64,000 nt of DNA. Source: Alentia gelatinosa. Taxonomy: Eukaryota > Annelida > Polychaeta > Phyllodocida > Polynoidae. Both the position numbers and the translations under genes were made by a program. Below are positions 10,657-20,852 of this stretch, piece after piece; position 1 is the stretch's first letter; each line of letters starts with the position of its first letter. The stretch is from the NCBI GenBank assembly GCA_950022655.1, contig OX465587.1:28089716-28153715 (forward strand). The letters are read 5' to 3'. The notes below the pieces were generated by a model. That model ran no database searches, was not told the origin of the DNA, and saw nothing but the letters and a program-made list of their open reading frames with translations.

Positions 10657-11029
10657 TCCCAGTAATTGCCGCCCAAAAAAACCCAGACCAACAGTAGACT
10701 GTATGTGTCATAAACTCCATTCACTGTGCACACAGCCGCCATGTGAGTTGAAAAAGCTGAACAATGCGACTTTGCTTGAAGAAACTAACTAAAGTTACAT
10801 ACCGCTGCTGGGGGGTGCATTAAATATAAGTTATGTGTCGAGGTTGACAGTTTCGTCCCGCTCTCATGTATATTCGTCCCGCTTCTCGTCAGAGCGGGAT
10901 GAAACAATAGCTGTTGTGGCTACTTGATAACGGTCACCATTTTCTTCGGAAGTGTTTTAGGTAAAGAATTAAGCATTTTTATCGATATTTGAAGGTATAT
11001 AGGAATAGGGAAACCAAGTACCGGTATGC

Positions 11030-11130
11030 AAAAGTCAAAGTTACTCTGTGAGGATCCGGAAAATTGCTGCCCGCGGCTGACGCCTTGGGCAGTGATTTTC
11101 CCGATCCTCACCTCGTAAGTTTGAACTGTT
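11030..11130. repeat. Foldback hairpin, 24-bp stem
   Basis: TGAGGATCCGGAAAATTGCT...GCCC at 11048-11071 pairs with GGGCAGTGATTTTCCCGATC...CTCA ending at 11110, with a loop of about 14 bases. Looser complementarity continues outward on both sides. It is probably a small foldback element, and no gene is seen between 10660 and 11760. Confidence 0.55.
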
Positions 11131-11761
11131 GCTTACTGGAACATAGTTCCCCTCTATTTTAAATTATATGTATAAACAAAAAAATAGGCATGATCTGATG
11201 GAAACAGCAGTTCGAACTACAAGAGGGTCGTCTGGTGTTAGGTTTAAAATTAAGCACCCTTTTCTAGAAAGGTTTAAATCGGGACCTTTGTACTGTGGAG
11301 CAAATTTATCGAATAGACTCAGTATGGAGTTTCGATCAATAGATACTTTTAAACAAAAGCAGATGCAAATAGTATGGCCAGATGACTGGGCGGAGTGGCC
11401 CCCAAAAATCATAGTATTGAATATATATACTTGTATCTAGTTTTCAGTGTAAACTTTAAGCCTCACCCAATAGAGTAAGATCAGGTTAGCAAGAGTTTAT
11501 CATATTTGTTTTAAATGTAATTGTATTCTTGGTATACAAGTGTAAGCACAGGTCTAATTGGCATAGTACACTAGAAATTGGTATACGGCAAAAGAGCTAA
11601 AAATGTGACATATATTGTAAGATATTAACCATATCAAAGGACTATGAGTTAAACTAAACTCATAGCTACATTTGTGACAACCTGGATATATTATGTGGAT
11701 TGTAAACCTTCAATATATGTAGAAGGTCCACACTCAGGTCTGCGGTCATACAAAAACAACT

Positions 11762-12409
11762 GGGACCTGTTTCACTAGTTTCATGACAAAAGTGTTAAGT
11801 TAGACATGAAAAGTGGCAGCAACAGTGTTAGCAAGAAAAGACAAAACGAAGTCACGTTTCATAGCGAAGAGTATTGGTCGATCTGCGTAAACGGTAAGTA
11901 AAAGTTAATTTCAATTCCTGAACAAAAACTGTAGACATATTGTGACAATATCATAAACCAGAAATGATGTGTGAATCCCATGATGTGTAGATTTGTCTAA
12001 TTCTTATGAAACCGGACACACCATGTTTGGGGTCTGTCTTTTCCTAAGGGCAGCTACTTATGTTGTCCCAAAACTAGACAACCTGAATATGTCTGCATAG
12101 TGTCACAGACATGTCACGAACCTAGTGAAACAGGGACCTGTCTGTGACACCATACAGACATTGGGGTTGTCTAGTTTCGTGACAACACAAGTAGCTGCCC
12201 TTAGGAAAAGACAGACCCCACACATAAGAATTAGACAAATCTACACATCATGGACCTGTTTCACTAGTTTTGTGACAAAAGTGTTAGACAGACATGCAAA
12301 GTGGCACCAACAGTGCAAGTAAGAACGAACAAAACGAAGTCTAATGTCTAGTTCTTATGAAACCGGACACACCATCTAGACGCCATCTAGACATGTCACG
12401 AAACTAGTG
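11762..12409. mobile_element. Composite family 1 foldback element, left part (interrupted by LINE)
   Basis: Begins GGGACCTGTTTCACTAGTTT and contains at least two overlapping units of the family. It breaks off at ...ACGAAACTAGTG at 12409. The missing end, GTGAAACAGGTCCCTGG, resumes at 18188 after the LINE. Confidence 0.75.
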
Positions 12410-12519
12410 GCTTTCAATATGGCTTTCAATATGGCTGACTAGGACGGACGTGTCTCAGAGGTGACCCACTAATATTCGCGTTTTACTGTGTTGACGGGAT
12501 TCGATTGATCTAACCAAGC

Positions 12520-13304
12520 ATGAATCAAGCGTCTAAACCACCTGTGTACGTGCGGAGGTCAAAGAAGCGAGCCAAAATGCCACCTAAAGGGGCCTTGAAG
12601 GTATCGAAAAAATCTACTTCGAAGGAAGAAAAGCCGGAGGTGAGCGATGATGAGGAGGAAGCCGGTGCCGGTAACGTGAAGGAGATGTTCGTGTCAATAA
12701 TGAAAACAAACAAAGACACGCAAGATCAAATGAATGAGAAGATGACGGGTCTGAGCGAACGTTTGGATAAGCAGGATGTAGAGTTTCGATACTAATATCA
12801 GGCATCGAAGGCAAAATAGATAACGCGACAGATCGAGTGACGAAATTAGAAGGAAAAATGGACGAGTACCAAACCATGTTAACAGTGATGGCGCAGGAAC
12901 AGGATTTATACGAAATTGAAGTCACAAGACTGACAGCCAAAGTTGAAAGGCTGGAAGGCAGATTGAGATCGATAGAAGAAGACCGCAGGCGCCAAAACAT
13001 AGTTGTAGATGGGATAGCCGAGGAAAACAATGACAGCCCCCAGGAAATAGTCAGAAGTATTCTCACGGACATCGGAGCTATCGACCCAAATGACACCAAG
13101 AGTGTCGAACACGCCTTCAGGATTGGAGTGAAACGTCCCGGCGCCAGAAGGCCTAGAAGCATACTCGCGAAGTTGAGTGGAAGGGAGATCAAAGGCAACT
13201 TATACCGTAATATCGCCAAAATGAAGGGACTTGACAAGTGGAAAGATGTTTATGTTACGGATGATCTCACCCCCGAAAAAATAAACGAACGCAAGGAACT
13301 GTGA
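12520..13304 (+). pseudogene. LINE ORF1, N-terminal part: basic tail, coiled coil, L1-type RNA-binding domain
   Basis: The N-terminus is basic then acidic (VRRSKKRAKMPPKGALK, then SDDEEEAGAG). A heptad-rich region from about 12680 to 12990 (MNEKMTGLSERLDKQ... RVTKLEGKMDEYQ... VERLEGRLRSIEEDRRR) would trimerise. Next comes the RRM-like and C-terminal nucleic-acid binding part typical of L1 ORF1p (RQNIVVDGI, AFRIGVKRPG, RSILAKLSG, ERKEL). Two lesions are visible: a one-base frameshift near 12765-12795, and an in-frame TGA at 13302-13304 after which the same frame continues into the NADAR ORF. ORF1p normally coats the LINE RNA and acts as a chaperone. Confidence 0.8.
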
Positions 13305-13316
13305 TGCCTAGCAGCA

Positions 13317-13916
13317 GTGGCTAGGAAAGCTGGACACGATGCAAAAGTTAAAGGGGCAAAACTAGTAGTTGATAGAAAGGATTATACCTACCATGACATC
13401 GAACATCTTCCTGAGGGCATAACACTGGAAGCCGCCAAAACCGTCGAACTGGAAGAGGGAACTGCTTTCCAGTCGCACATATCGTACCTGTCCAATCTCT
13501 ACCCATGTAGAATCGAACACGATGGGAAATTATGGCACTGTGCTGAACAACTCTACACCCATACGTTAGCCATACACAATGGTGCCCCAGACGTTGCTAA
13601 AAAAATCAGAGCATGTGAAGATGGATATCAAGCAAAAAAACTAGCAAAACTTGTGAAAACAGCGAAGCAGTGTGATGACACGAAGAGAGACACCATGAAA
13701 CAAGTAGTGGCTCTAAAATTTGAACAAAATGACGCTATTCGGGAGCAATTACTGAATCTTGAAGGCCCCATTTACGAAGCAACGACCGATAGATTTTGGG
13801 GGTGTGGGATGTCCATTTCGGAATCCCAGAAAATCACGCCGCAGTCCGTCACGGGTAACAACCACATGGGAGGTATACTGGCAGAAGTGCGCGACGAAAC
13901 AAACACCGATGAATAA
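13317..13916 (+). CDS. LINE ORF1, C-terminal part with NADAR (YbiA-like) domain
   Basis: Residues 1-45 still belong to ORF1 (VARKAGHDAKVKGAKLVV). From about residue 46 to 194 the sequence is a NADAR domain: FQSHISYLSNLYPC near the start, the Glu of HCAEQLY (E77) where the family has an EHxYQ block, KQVVALKFEQN, then TDRFWGCG (158-164) and TGNNHMGGILAEVRD (179-193), matching the family's DxxWGxG and GxNxxGxxLxxVR signatures. Known NADAR proteins hydrolyse ADP-ribose from guanine in nucleic acid or act on related N-glycosidic bonds. The frame is the same as that of ORF1 upstream, interrupted only by the TGA at 13302, so I infer one ancestral ORF1-NADAR fusion. Length is about normal for the domain (~150 aa). 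Catalytic competence is not proven. Confidence 0.85.
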   Translation: MARKAGHDAKVKGAKLVVDRKDYTYHDIEHLPEGITLEAAKTVELEEGTAFQSHISYLSNLYPCRIEHDGKLWHCAEQLYTHTLAIHNGAPDVAKKIRACEDGYQAKKLAKLVKTAKQCDDTKRDTMKQVVALKFEQNDAIREQLLNLEGPIYEATTDRFWGCGMSISESQKITPQSVTGNNHMGGILAEVRDETNTDE

Positions 13917-13951
13917 CATGCGAGTCAATGCAAGTTTGAAACACAGTTAAC

Positions 13952-14320
13952 ATGGATTGGAGGAGTTGGAAACCGGCCCCACGACATACAATTATCGCCG
14001 ACAGCCGTGGCCGTAAACTGGCCAACTTGTTGACCAGTGAGAAAACCCACCCACATCGTGCAAGTGTCTACTTCGCCGCCAGAATTACCATGCAACAAGC
14101 AGTGGTCATGGCCCACCGTCACCTCCTAGCACACCCTGCCGACAACATCTACCTGCAAGCCGGTATCAACGATGTTACGAAAAAGGTAGGACGATGTGTC
14201 TCGTTTGAATGGCCAAATGCGGAGCAACTGATAAACCATTTAACCGCCTATACTGTGGTAGGGATCGACTGGCTTGATACGATTCACCCAAAGGCGAAAA
14301 TTATTGGAGTCATGAGTTGA
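13952..14320 (+). pseudogene. LINE SGNH-hydrolase (esterase) ORF, C-terminally broken
   Basis: Starts 35 bases after the NADAR stop. RHTIIADSRGRKLANLL carries the Asp-Ser of SGNH block I, and YLQAGINDVTKK carries the block III Gly-x-Asn-Asp. The frame ends after HPKAKIIGVMS. Possible C-terminal remnants (EWYGKVTEQAHRVVNNLSL, LPGQLLHWVVDHL) continue in other frames to about 14560, so the expected block V Asp/His region is lost to frameshifts. Esterase domains of this type occur in the ORF1 of several CR1/L2-group LINEs. Their role is unclear, with lipid-membrane interaction having been proposed. Confidence 0.7.
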
Positions 14321-14987
14321 AGAGATATTTTAATGAAAACACCATAGCTGCAACACATGACTAAATGTATGGGCCTCAACAATTTACCTAAAATTTCCAA
14401 ATTTACACAAATAATAAAGCAGACAAGGAGTGGTATGGGAAAGTAACCGAGCAAGCACATCGTGTTGTCAACAATTTGTCTTTGCCAGGCCAACTATTGC
14501 ACTGGGTCGTCGACCATTTGCAATGTTGGGACTGACCCATGCCACACCGTAACGCTACTTTTCGTAAAATAACTTACTAGACACCAAATTATAGAGACCG
14601 AATACGCATAAAAGAACAAATAAGTTCTGAAATCGGATTGAAGCAACCTACATCCATACCCAACTGAGGTGAGCCAGAACTAAACTTAAGCAAAGTTACA
14701 GGTTTTATAATTCTCTATGTTAAATATGAATTGCTGTTTGTCTGGTGCCCCAGATTGTTGATCACGCATTTGCCGATAAGCGTGACATTGCTATGTTGCG
14801 GACGGGTCTACCCCATGACCACATCCGTCATCATCACTCCAGGTTTACTTCTATTAATGAACAATGGTAGTTATAGGGGAAGGCAGTGAAAGCCATAAAC
14901 CCCTTAACCCTAATAGGCATGTCTACTGTACCATACGTCCAAATTACAGGTCCACCTTTATGTATATCAGGTTACTGTCAAAAGTAA
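14321..14987 (+). other. Degraded spacer between LINE hydrolase and endonuclease ORFs
   Basis: Scattered remains of the hydrolase C-terminus in the first 250 bases. No open frame follows until 14988. The ORF2 start is probably lost in this stretch. Confidence 0.5.
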
Positions 14988-15659
14988 ATGGTACTTGAAA
15001 TCGTAAGGGATGCAAGAGGCCTTAAAATTGGTCACCTAAACACTAGGAGCCTATTAGGGAACATAGACATGTTTAATCTAGAAGGATACAACCTAATCAG
15101 ACTAGACAGATCTTGGTGTGATGAAGGGAAAATGGAGCCTAAAATAGGTGGTGGAATATGTACATACTTTAAAGAACACATAGACCTAAGACAAATTGAT
15201 ATGGGCTCATTTAACCTGTCCAGCAAGGACGCTGAAGTACAGTGGTTCGAAATTTTTAGACAGGGGCAATCAAACATAATCTATGCAACGATCTATAGAC
15301 CACCACATGGATCAGTGACAAATTTTATTGACTATTTACAAGAGGTACTCAGCAAAATCAATACAACACGGAAGTTAATTATCCTGAACGGAGACTTTAA
15401 CATAGACATGAAAGACGGTCAAAATGCTGAAACCAAAGCACTAAAAGAATGGATGAAGACCTCTGGCTTAACCCAAATAAATAAGAACCCAACAAGAATA
15501 ACTAAAATTACCTCAACATGCATCGACCTAACTATTACAAATACCGACCAGATAAAAGTATCGGGAGTGGCCGAAGTAAACAAAAATCAGATGTTAAGAA
15601 AGAAACCTTTAGAGGCAGGTCGCACAGGAATTTTGACCATGACCAATACCAAACACTAA
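14988..15659 (+). pseudogene. LINE ORF2, APE-type endonuclease part with internal deletions
   Basis: GHLNTRSL (metal-site Asn block), GGGICTYFKEH, YATIYRPPHGS, LNGDFNIDM (catalytic DFN) and CIDLTITN are in the order expected for an apurinic-type endonuclease. Two blocks are missing. The ETWL block with the catalytic Glu should lie between LLGNIDMF and LEGYNLIRLDR, and the SDHxP block after VAEVN is replaced by an abrupt jump. After that jump the frame is lost, and the rest of ORF2 is read in the frame of 15518-17716. The enzyme would nick target DNA, but this copy cannot be active. Confidence 0.8.
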
Positions 15660-17716
15660 TAAAAGATGCGAACTGGGAAACATTTGACCAAACAGAAGAC
15701 GTAAATTTAGCCTGGGAAGAAATGATCCGTATTTATAAGATGAACCTTGACACCCTTTGCCCGATTAAGTCCTTTAAAATAAGAAAAGCAAAAGAACCTT
15801 GGCTTACCAATGAGGTTCTTGAGTTAATACGGGACAAAGACCTAGTACTTAGAAAAGCCCACAAATCCAAAAATGACAATGACTGGGCACAAGCACGCCT
15901 CTTAAGAAACCAAGCAAAAAATATAACCACACAAGCCAAATCCGAATACATTAAAAATAACCTAGAAACACACAAAACAGACAGCAAGAAATTTTGGGGC
16001 GAAATAAAGAAGATACTACCTGGGAACGACAAGCATAAAAAAATAACCCTAATCGACGAAGAAACAGGCGGAACGGTTTTGGAAAGGGACACATGTGGAT
16101 ACATAAATACATTCTTCGCCAACATTGGCCCAAAACTGGCTGTCAATTTTGACGAACAATGGAAGGCACCACCGACACCCTACAACTGCGAAATCCGAGA
16201 AATAAATGTAGACGAAAAAGAGGTGCTTGAGTTATTACTAGGGATTAATGTCTGGAAATCGACAGGCATCAGTGACATCACCGCACGTTTCCTAAAATCC
16301 GCATTACTTGCCTCGGTAAATAAATTGTGTGCTTTGTTCAGACTATCACTACGGACGGGCAAATTTCCAACTGCATGGAAAGATGGCCTTATCGTGCCAA
16401 TTCCCAAAGAAGGCAACCCACACGCAGTAACTAACTTAAGACCGATCACTCTACTGCCCACGCCAGGTAAACTGCTAGAAAAAGTGATTCATACCCAACT
16501 TATTGAATATCTAGAGGAAAATAACATACTAATACCAGAGCAAGGGGGATTTAGATCAGGGTTTTCAACTATAGATTCTGTCTCACAACTAACAAAAGAT
16601 ATTTACGAAGCAATCAACGATAGAATGATAACAATAGCAGTATTTATAGACCAAAAAAAGGCATTTGATACGGTTAACCACACAATTCTAACTTCAAAAT
16701 TAATACATATGGGGGTAGGGGGCAATGTTTTGAGCTGGATTAAAAATTACCTGAAAAATAGAAGACAACGAACTGTAGCCAACAATGCAACATCGGAGTG
16801 GGCAGCGGTGGGATGCGGAGTTCCGCAGGGGTCCATTCTAGGACCCCTGTTTTTCCTTGTCTATGTCAACGACATCGTTAATGGTATAGACAAATGCAGA
16901 TGTAAACTCTACGCAGATGACCTTGTAGTCTACGTTGCGGATAGAGACGTGAAGCTGGCTAGGGACAATGTCAACAACTGCTTAAGAAAAATTACTGCAT
17001 GGTGTGCGAGTAGCCAGTTAACTATTAACGAACGAAAGACTAAATATGTTATTTTTGGGTCTAGTCAAATGCTTAAAAAATGCGAAAATGTGAGTATTAT
17101 CCTGAATGATACACAACTGGAACGGGTGAGTACATACAAATATTTGGGTATTCATCTCGATCAACACATGACAATGTCAAAACATTATAACAATGTAGTT
17201 AAACTGGTTTCTCATAAAATGTTTGTTCTATCGAAGATACGTAGATATCTAGATGTAACCAGCTCTGTAGTACTGTTCAAGACCATGATCCTGCCCTACA
17301 TCGATTATGGGGATGTAATGTATGACTGTCTCCCAAGCCACAAGCTATCAAAACTGCAGCGCATGCAGAACAGGTGTCTACGTCTTTGCCTAAAAGTTGA
17401 TATTGGTACCCCTGTGATACGTCTACACCAGTTGGCAAACGTGGCTAATCTTAAAGCACGTAGAACAGCTCGGATAAGGAACTTCATGTTCAAACTGCTC
17501 AAAAGTAGAGATTTGCTTGAAATACCGCAAGACCAAAATGTCACGCGCCTACACGACGCGCCGGTCTTCAAAATTGAAAAACCCAACAATGAGAAATACA
17601 AATGTAGCGTGTTTTACCGTGGTGCTAAGGAATGGAACGGAATTGCTAGTGAGATAAGAAACATTGAAAATTTTGACGAATTTAAACGGTATCAAAAGAA
17701 TTGGCTTAATGTTTAG
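15518..17716 (+). CDS. LINE ORF2, reverse transcriptase and C-terminal part
   Basis: A 732-codon frame. The linker is HRNFDHDQYQTLIKDANW to about residue 200. Reverse transcriptase blocks follow in order: LRPITLLPTPGKLLEKVI, EQGGFRSGFSTIDS, AVFIDQKKAFDTVNH, GVPQGSILGPLFFLVYVNDI, LYADDLVVY (catalytic Asp pair near residue 465) and YKYLGIHLD. The C-terminal tail is typical of the CR1/L2/Jockey superfamily (ILPYIDYGDVMYD, LQRMQNRCLRLCL, FYRGAKEWNGI). No RNase H or CCHC knuckle is seen. The true protein would start in the endonuclease, so the listed start is only where this frame opens after the deletion junction. Confidence 0.88.
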   Translation: MHRPNYYKYRPDKSIGSGRSKQKSDVKKETFRGRSHRNFDHDQYQTLIKDANWETFDQTEDVNLAWEEMIRIYKMNLDTLCPIKSFKIRKAKEPWLTNEVLELIRDKDLVLRKAHKSKNDNDWAQARLLRNQAKNITTQAKSEYIKNNLETHKTDSKKFWGEIKKILPGNDKHKKITLIDEETGGTVLERDTCGYINTFFANIGPKLAVNFDEQWKAPPTPYNCEIREINVDEKEVLELLLGINVWKSTGISDITARFLKSALLASVNKLCALFRLSLRTGKFPTAWKDGLIVPIPKEGNPHAVTNLRPITLLPTPGKLLEKVIHTQLIEYLEENNILIPEQGGFRSGFSTIDSVSQLTKDIYEAINDRMITIAVFIDQKKAFDTVNHTILTSKLIHMGVGGNVLSWIKNYLKNRRQRTVANNATSEWAAVGCGVPQGSILGPLFFLVYVNDIVNGIDKCRCKLYADDLVVYVADRDVKLARDNVNNCLRKITAWCASSQLTINERKTKYVIFGSSQMLKKCENVSIILNDTQLERVSTYKYLGIHLDQHMTMSKHYNNVVKLVSHKMFVLSKIRRYLDVTSSVVLFKTMILPYIDYGDVMYDCLPSHKLSKLQRMQNRCLRLCLKVDIGTPVIRLHQLANVANLKARRTARIRNFMFKLLKSRDLLEIPQDQNVTRLHDAPVFKIEKPNNEKYKCSVFYRGAKEWNGIASEIRNIENFDEFKRYQKNWLNV

Positions 17717-18187
17717 ACATGTAAAACCGGGATAAGGTCTTAACTGTTTTTCTATCTGTATATATGTACTGCTTTGATTTGGGTGACCAATCGGCCCAAC
17801 TTGTATCCCTACTTCTTTTACTCTTGATAATACTTTAGACTACTATACAAGTAAACTCTACCATTCGACTATGTTACGAAGTGACACTGGACTATCATAC
17901 ACATGGATCTAATAGTCGGAATTCTATGCAAATGTATGGATATGAAAAGACTGACAAGAGGACAACCAGGGATGATGAACAATGTTTATTGTATGACCAA
18001 AATAATATACACACAAAGGATAATGTACAATGTGATTTACTGTGATAATGTGATATCTGACTGACCTACAACTGTTCTTGTAAAAACCAGGTAAAACTGA
18101 CATGTAACTTGAAAGAGCTGGACGCGAAATCAAACCGGCTAATAGCCGATTGTTGTCCAGGGTAAATAAAGTATTCAAAAAAAAAAA
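17717..18187 (+). other. LINE 3' UTR and A-tail
   Basis: About 470 bases with no open frame. It ends AATAAAGTATTC plus an 11-A run, consistent with a poly(A)-ended LINE rather than one ending in short tandem repeats. Confidence 0.7.
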
Positions 18188-18206
18188 GTGAAACAGGTCC
18201 CTGGTC
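18188..18206. repeat. Right end of the family 1 element split by the LINE
   Basis: GTGAAACAGGTCCCTGG continues exactly where the left part stops at 12409, when compared with the uninterrupted copies at 42470-42492 and 63496-63519. Confidence 0.8.
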
Positions 18207-20210
18207 CCACATCACTGATCATGCGTCTCTGAATATCCAGTTTGACTGAGTCTATATGCTTGACCTAGATAATACTTAAGCCATGGTACAGGTCTGGATT
18301 AGACTACTTCATATGTCTATATACATTGTGGCAATACTGTGTGTGAAATACAAGATTATGATTATGATATATGAACAACTAACATAAATAAAACAAATCT
18401 AGCACTTTCATTCGTTTCCAGCTTTCAACTGCCTTGTCTGTGTGGTCATCCGTATACTGTCGCCAAAACGAGATGGGCTGGGTCTAACAGATATACACGT
18501 TTTAATCTAAACACTTAGTGTGTAAACCCTAAACGCCTAAACTCTTTTGGACAAAGTATTTAAGTGTGTAAAAAATAAATGTTTGAGTCGTTGAACAAGT
18601 GTTTAGAATATGATGGTGTTTAAATATATGTGAGCAATTATTAGAGTGTGCGAGAATTAAACGGTGTTTAGCAGATCTAGTGAGTATAACCAAACACCTT
18701 TTTTATAGTGTATATTTGAGCTGTTTAAATGGTATCATTTGAACGCCCCATGTTAGATACCTCAATATTTGGTCATTACACACTTGTGTTTCTTACAGGG
18801 AGGTTGTATGACAACACTTAAGTTGCGATATAATGTCATCTGCCATCTTGAAAAATGTGACTCACATTAAATTATTTGCAGTGCGACAAATTGCACCTTA
18901 CCCGGCGTTAACACTAGACGATTCTGGCCAGCGATTCTGACATATTTATACAGAACGTCCTGACCACGCTGTAAAAGCTACAGAACGAGATGGCAATTTG
19001 CGGTTAGTACGGAACAAGGCGTTTACGCCAAGTTCCCTACAAAATTATTGTTTTTGAGTTTTGTGGCTTGTACAAGCATGGTAGGTCGTTCTATATTTAT
19101 TATATATATTCGAAATTGATAAAAATTATCAATTTAATTTAGCCTAACAATTGATATTTTAGTCAACGTGTATGGGGAAGTGTTCCATATTTTCCTGTAC
19201 GGAACAGTGTTCCGTATGGTATCTTTACGTTATGTGGTGAATTGGTGCGTATTTATAGTATATACTGCATGGGTATATATAGTAAATAATAATACCTAGT
19301 ACATCTGTGTTTGAGTTCTTACTCCCTTCTTCTGAAGGTCTTCACATAGATAGACTGGGCCTCTAGACTCTACACGTGTTTACCTTGGTCAACGTGGTAT
19401 TATCTAACAGAGGATATGATTGGAGAGTGGGCAGATACGGTTTTGATTCTGAGAATCCATGTTCAACTGAACTGACCTACTTTGACACAGTTACATGTGA
19501 AGAGTGAGGATGTCCTCATTGTGACGGTCTGTTGACTTCACCAATGTCACACAAACCAGACAAATGACCCATGCCTGCCTCGTGGTATGTCCATATGTTA
19601 GCCCTGCACCCAAGCTCCCAACAGCCTACAATTGGAAATTGCAAAATTATAGCCCATTGGGAGGTATTTGAAAGAGGGCTTGAATTGAATAGCTCTGTCA
19701 TGATCTAATAGGGGAATCATGCTCCATAACTATGATTTGCTAGTGATATGTTACAATAGGCTACAATAGGCTTGACACTCCACGACAAGGGTCCTATCGT
19801 GGGGAAAATCGAACATGTTCGACATTGTCATAGCCTTGTCGGAAGGTTCTCAACAAGCTTCCAGTCATGGCCTTGTCATGGCCTTGTCGTAGACTCTTGT
19901 CGGGAACTGGGGTCCACCGACAATGACAAGGCCTCCAATCTAAGACCAATAGTGGCCCTTGTCAGGAAGCCTTGTCGTGGTTGGTGGCCGCTCCCCTTTA
20001 GGCTCTCTGTCTCTCGGTCCATATTTGTATGCGTATATGACTGTCTGACTTTCTGTATGTCTCTGTCCATGTCCTACTCTATGTATGCCTAAATGTTCGT
20101 CTCTGCCTCTGAAGGTGTTTAGCAAAACGAATTTGGGGAATTTGAGTTTGTAGGATCAAATGAAGTGTTGTATTCAACAAAGCCTGAATGTTCACTAATA
20201 TATGGCATGA
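18207..20210. other. Intergenic sequence without recognised genes
   Basis: Includes a GTGTTTA-rich stretch at 18490-18720 and a CTTGTC-rich stretch at 19770-19985, where CCTTGTCATGG/CCTTGTCGT motifs repeat irregularly. The 106-aa frame at 19772-20092 lies over that low-complexity sequence and shows no domain. Nothing else is recognised. Confidence 0.5.
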
Positions 20211-20214
20211 AATT

Positions 20215-20557
20215 AAGCTATGAAATTTAACACGAGTAGGGGTACATATATCCTATAATCATACCAAATATGAAGAAGAACGGCCATACCGTTCCGAAGA
20301 TATCGGCGTTTGAATTTGAAACATTGGGCTATCGATCGGATATCGTACAAACACTCTCCTAGTAGATCTTTCGCGGTATAGCGCACGGAATCTCGGCTCG
20401 GAGAGTGAAGTAAGTGCATTCGATGTCAAGGTTGCCGCATGAATTAGATCACGTGATGTTAGGGGTACACTGGCCACCAGAGCATTATTTGCTATGACAA
20501 AATTCAAACGCCAATATCTTCGGAAAGGTGCGGCCGTTCTTCATATTTGGTACGATT
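20215..20557. mobile_element. MITE, left part, interrupted by Ngaro element
   Basis: An inverted pair AATCATACCAAATATGAAGA (from 20258) and TCTTCATATTTGGTACGATT (ending 20557) flanks a central part with ATATCGGCGTTTGAATTTG and its complement. The outer end AATTTAACACGAGTAGGGGT at about 20225 has its inverted partner at 25987-26035, after the Ngaro element. No coding capacity. Confidence 0.8.
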
Positions 20558-20741
20558 GGTAACCCATGGCCGTTGGTCAGGGGTGGTCATTGCTCCCCCT
20601 GACACGCCCCCTCGCGCACCCTGCGCACTCCCCCCTGGTGTCGGTCACGTGAACCCCGCGGTCACGTGGCCCACCGCGTCTCTGACCTCCACCTCATTCT
20701 GCTCCTGTACTCCACTACGTTCACACGTATTTTCTTTTCCC
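20558..20741 (+). repeat. Ngaro repeat A1 (5' terminus)
   Basis: 184 bp starting GGTAACCCATGGCCG, repeated without visible difference as A2 at 25475-25658. Two CACGTG palindromes lie inside. It must carry the promoter region of the element. Confidence 0.88.
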
Positions 20742-20852
20742 TCCATTTTTGGCCTACTCTCCACGCCGTCTTCGATACTCCCCGAGTATCTGACCGTGCA
20801 GAGACAGTGTCTGAATACGGGTAAAGTTCACGTGAATTACAGGAAAGCTAGG

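Larger units (their letters stand above)
12410..18187 (+). mobile_element. LINE retrotransposon (CR1/L2/Jockey superfamily), 5.8 kb
   Basis: A non-LTR element with an ORF1 region (12520-13916), an SGNH-hydrolase ORF (13952-14320) and endonuclease and reverse transcriptase ORFs (14988-17716). Its 3' end is AATAAAGTATTC followed by 11 A (18177-18187). The borders are set by the family 1 repeat it splits: ...CTAGTG on the left and GTGAAACAGG on the right, so a short GTG or longer microhomology is the only target duplication. The 5' end carries a tandem GGCTTTCAATAT pair. Several frameshifts and deletions show that this copy is dead, although the RT and NADAR frames remain open. Confidence 0.88.

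Noticed and set aside
12614..13237. 207-aa antisense frame
   Set aside because: Shadow of LINE ORF1 on the opposite strand; no domain and it overlaps a better supported reading.
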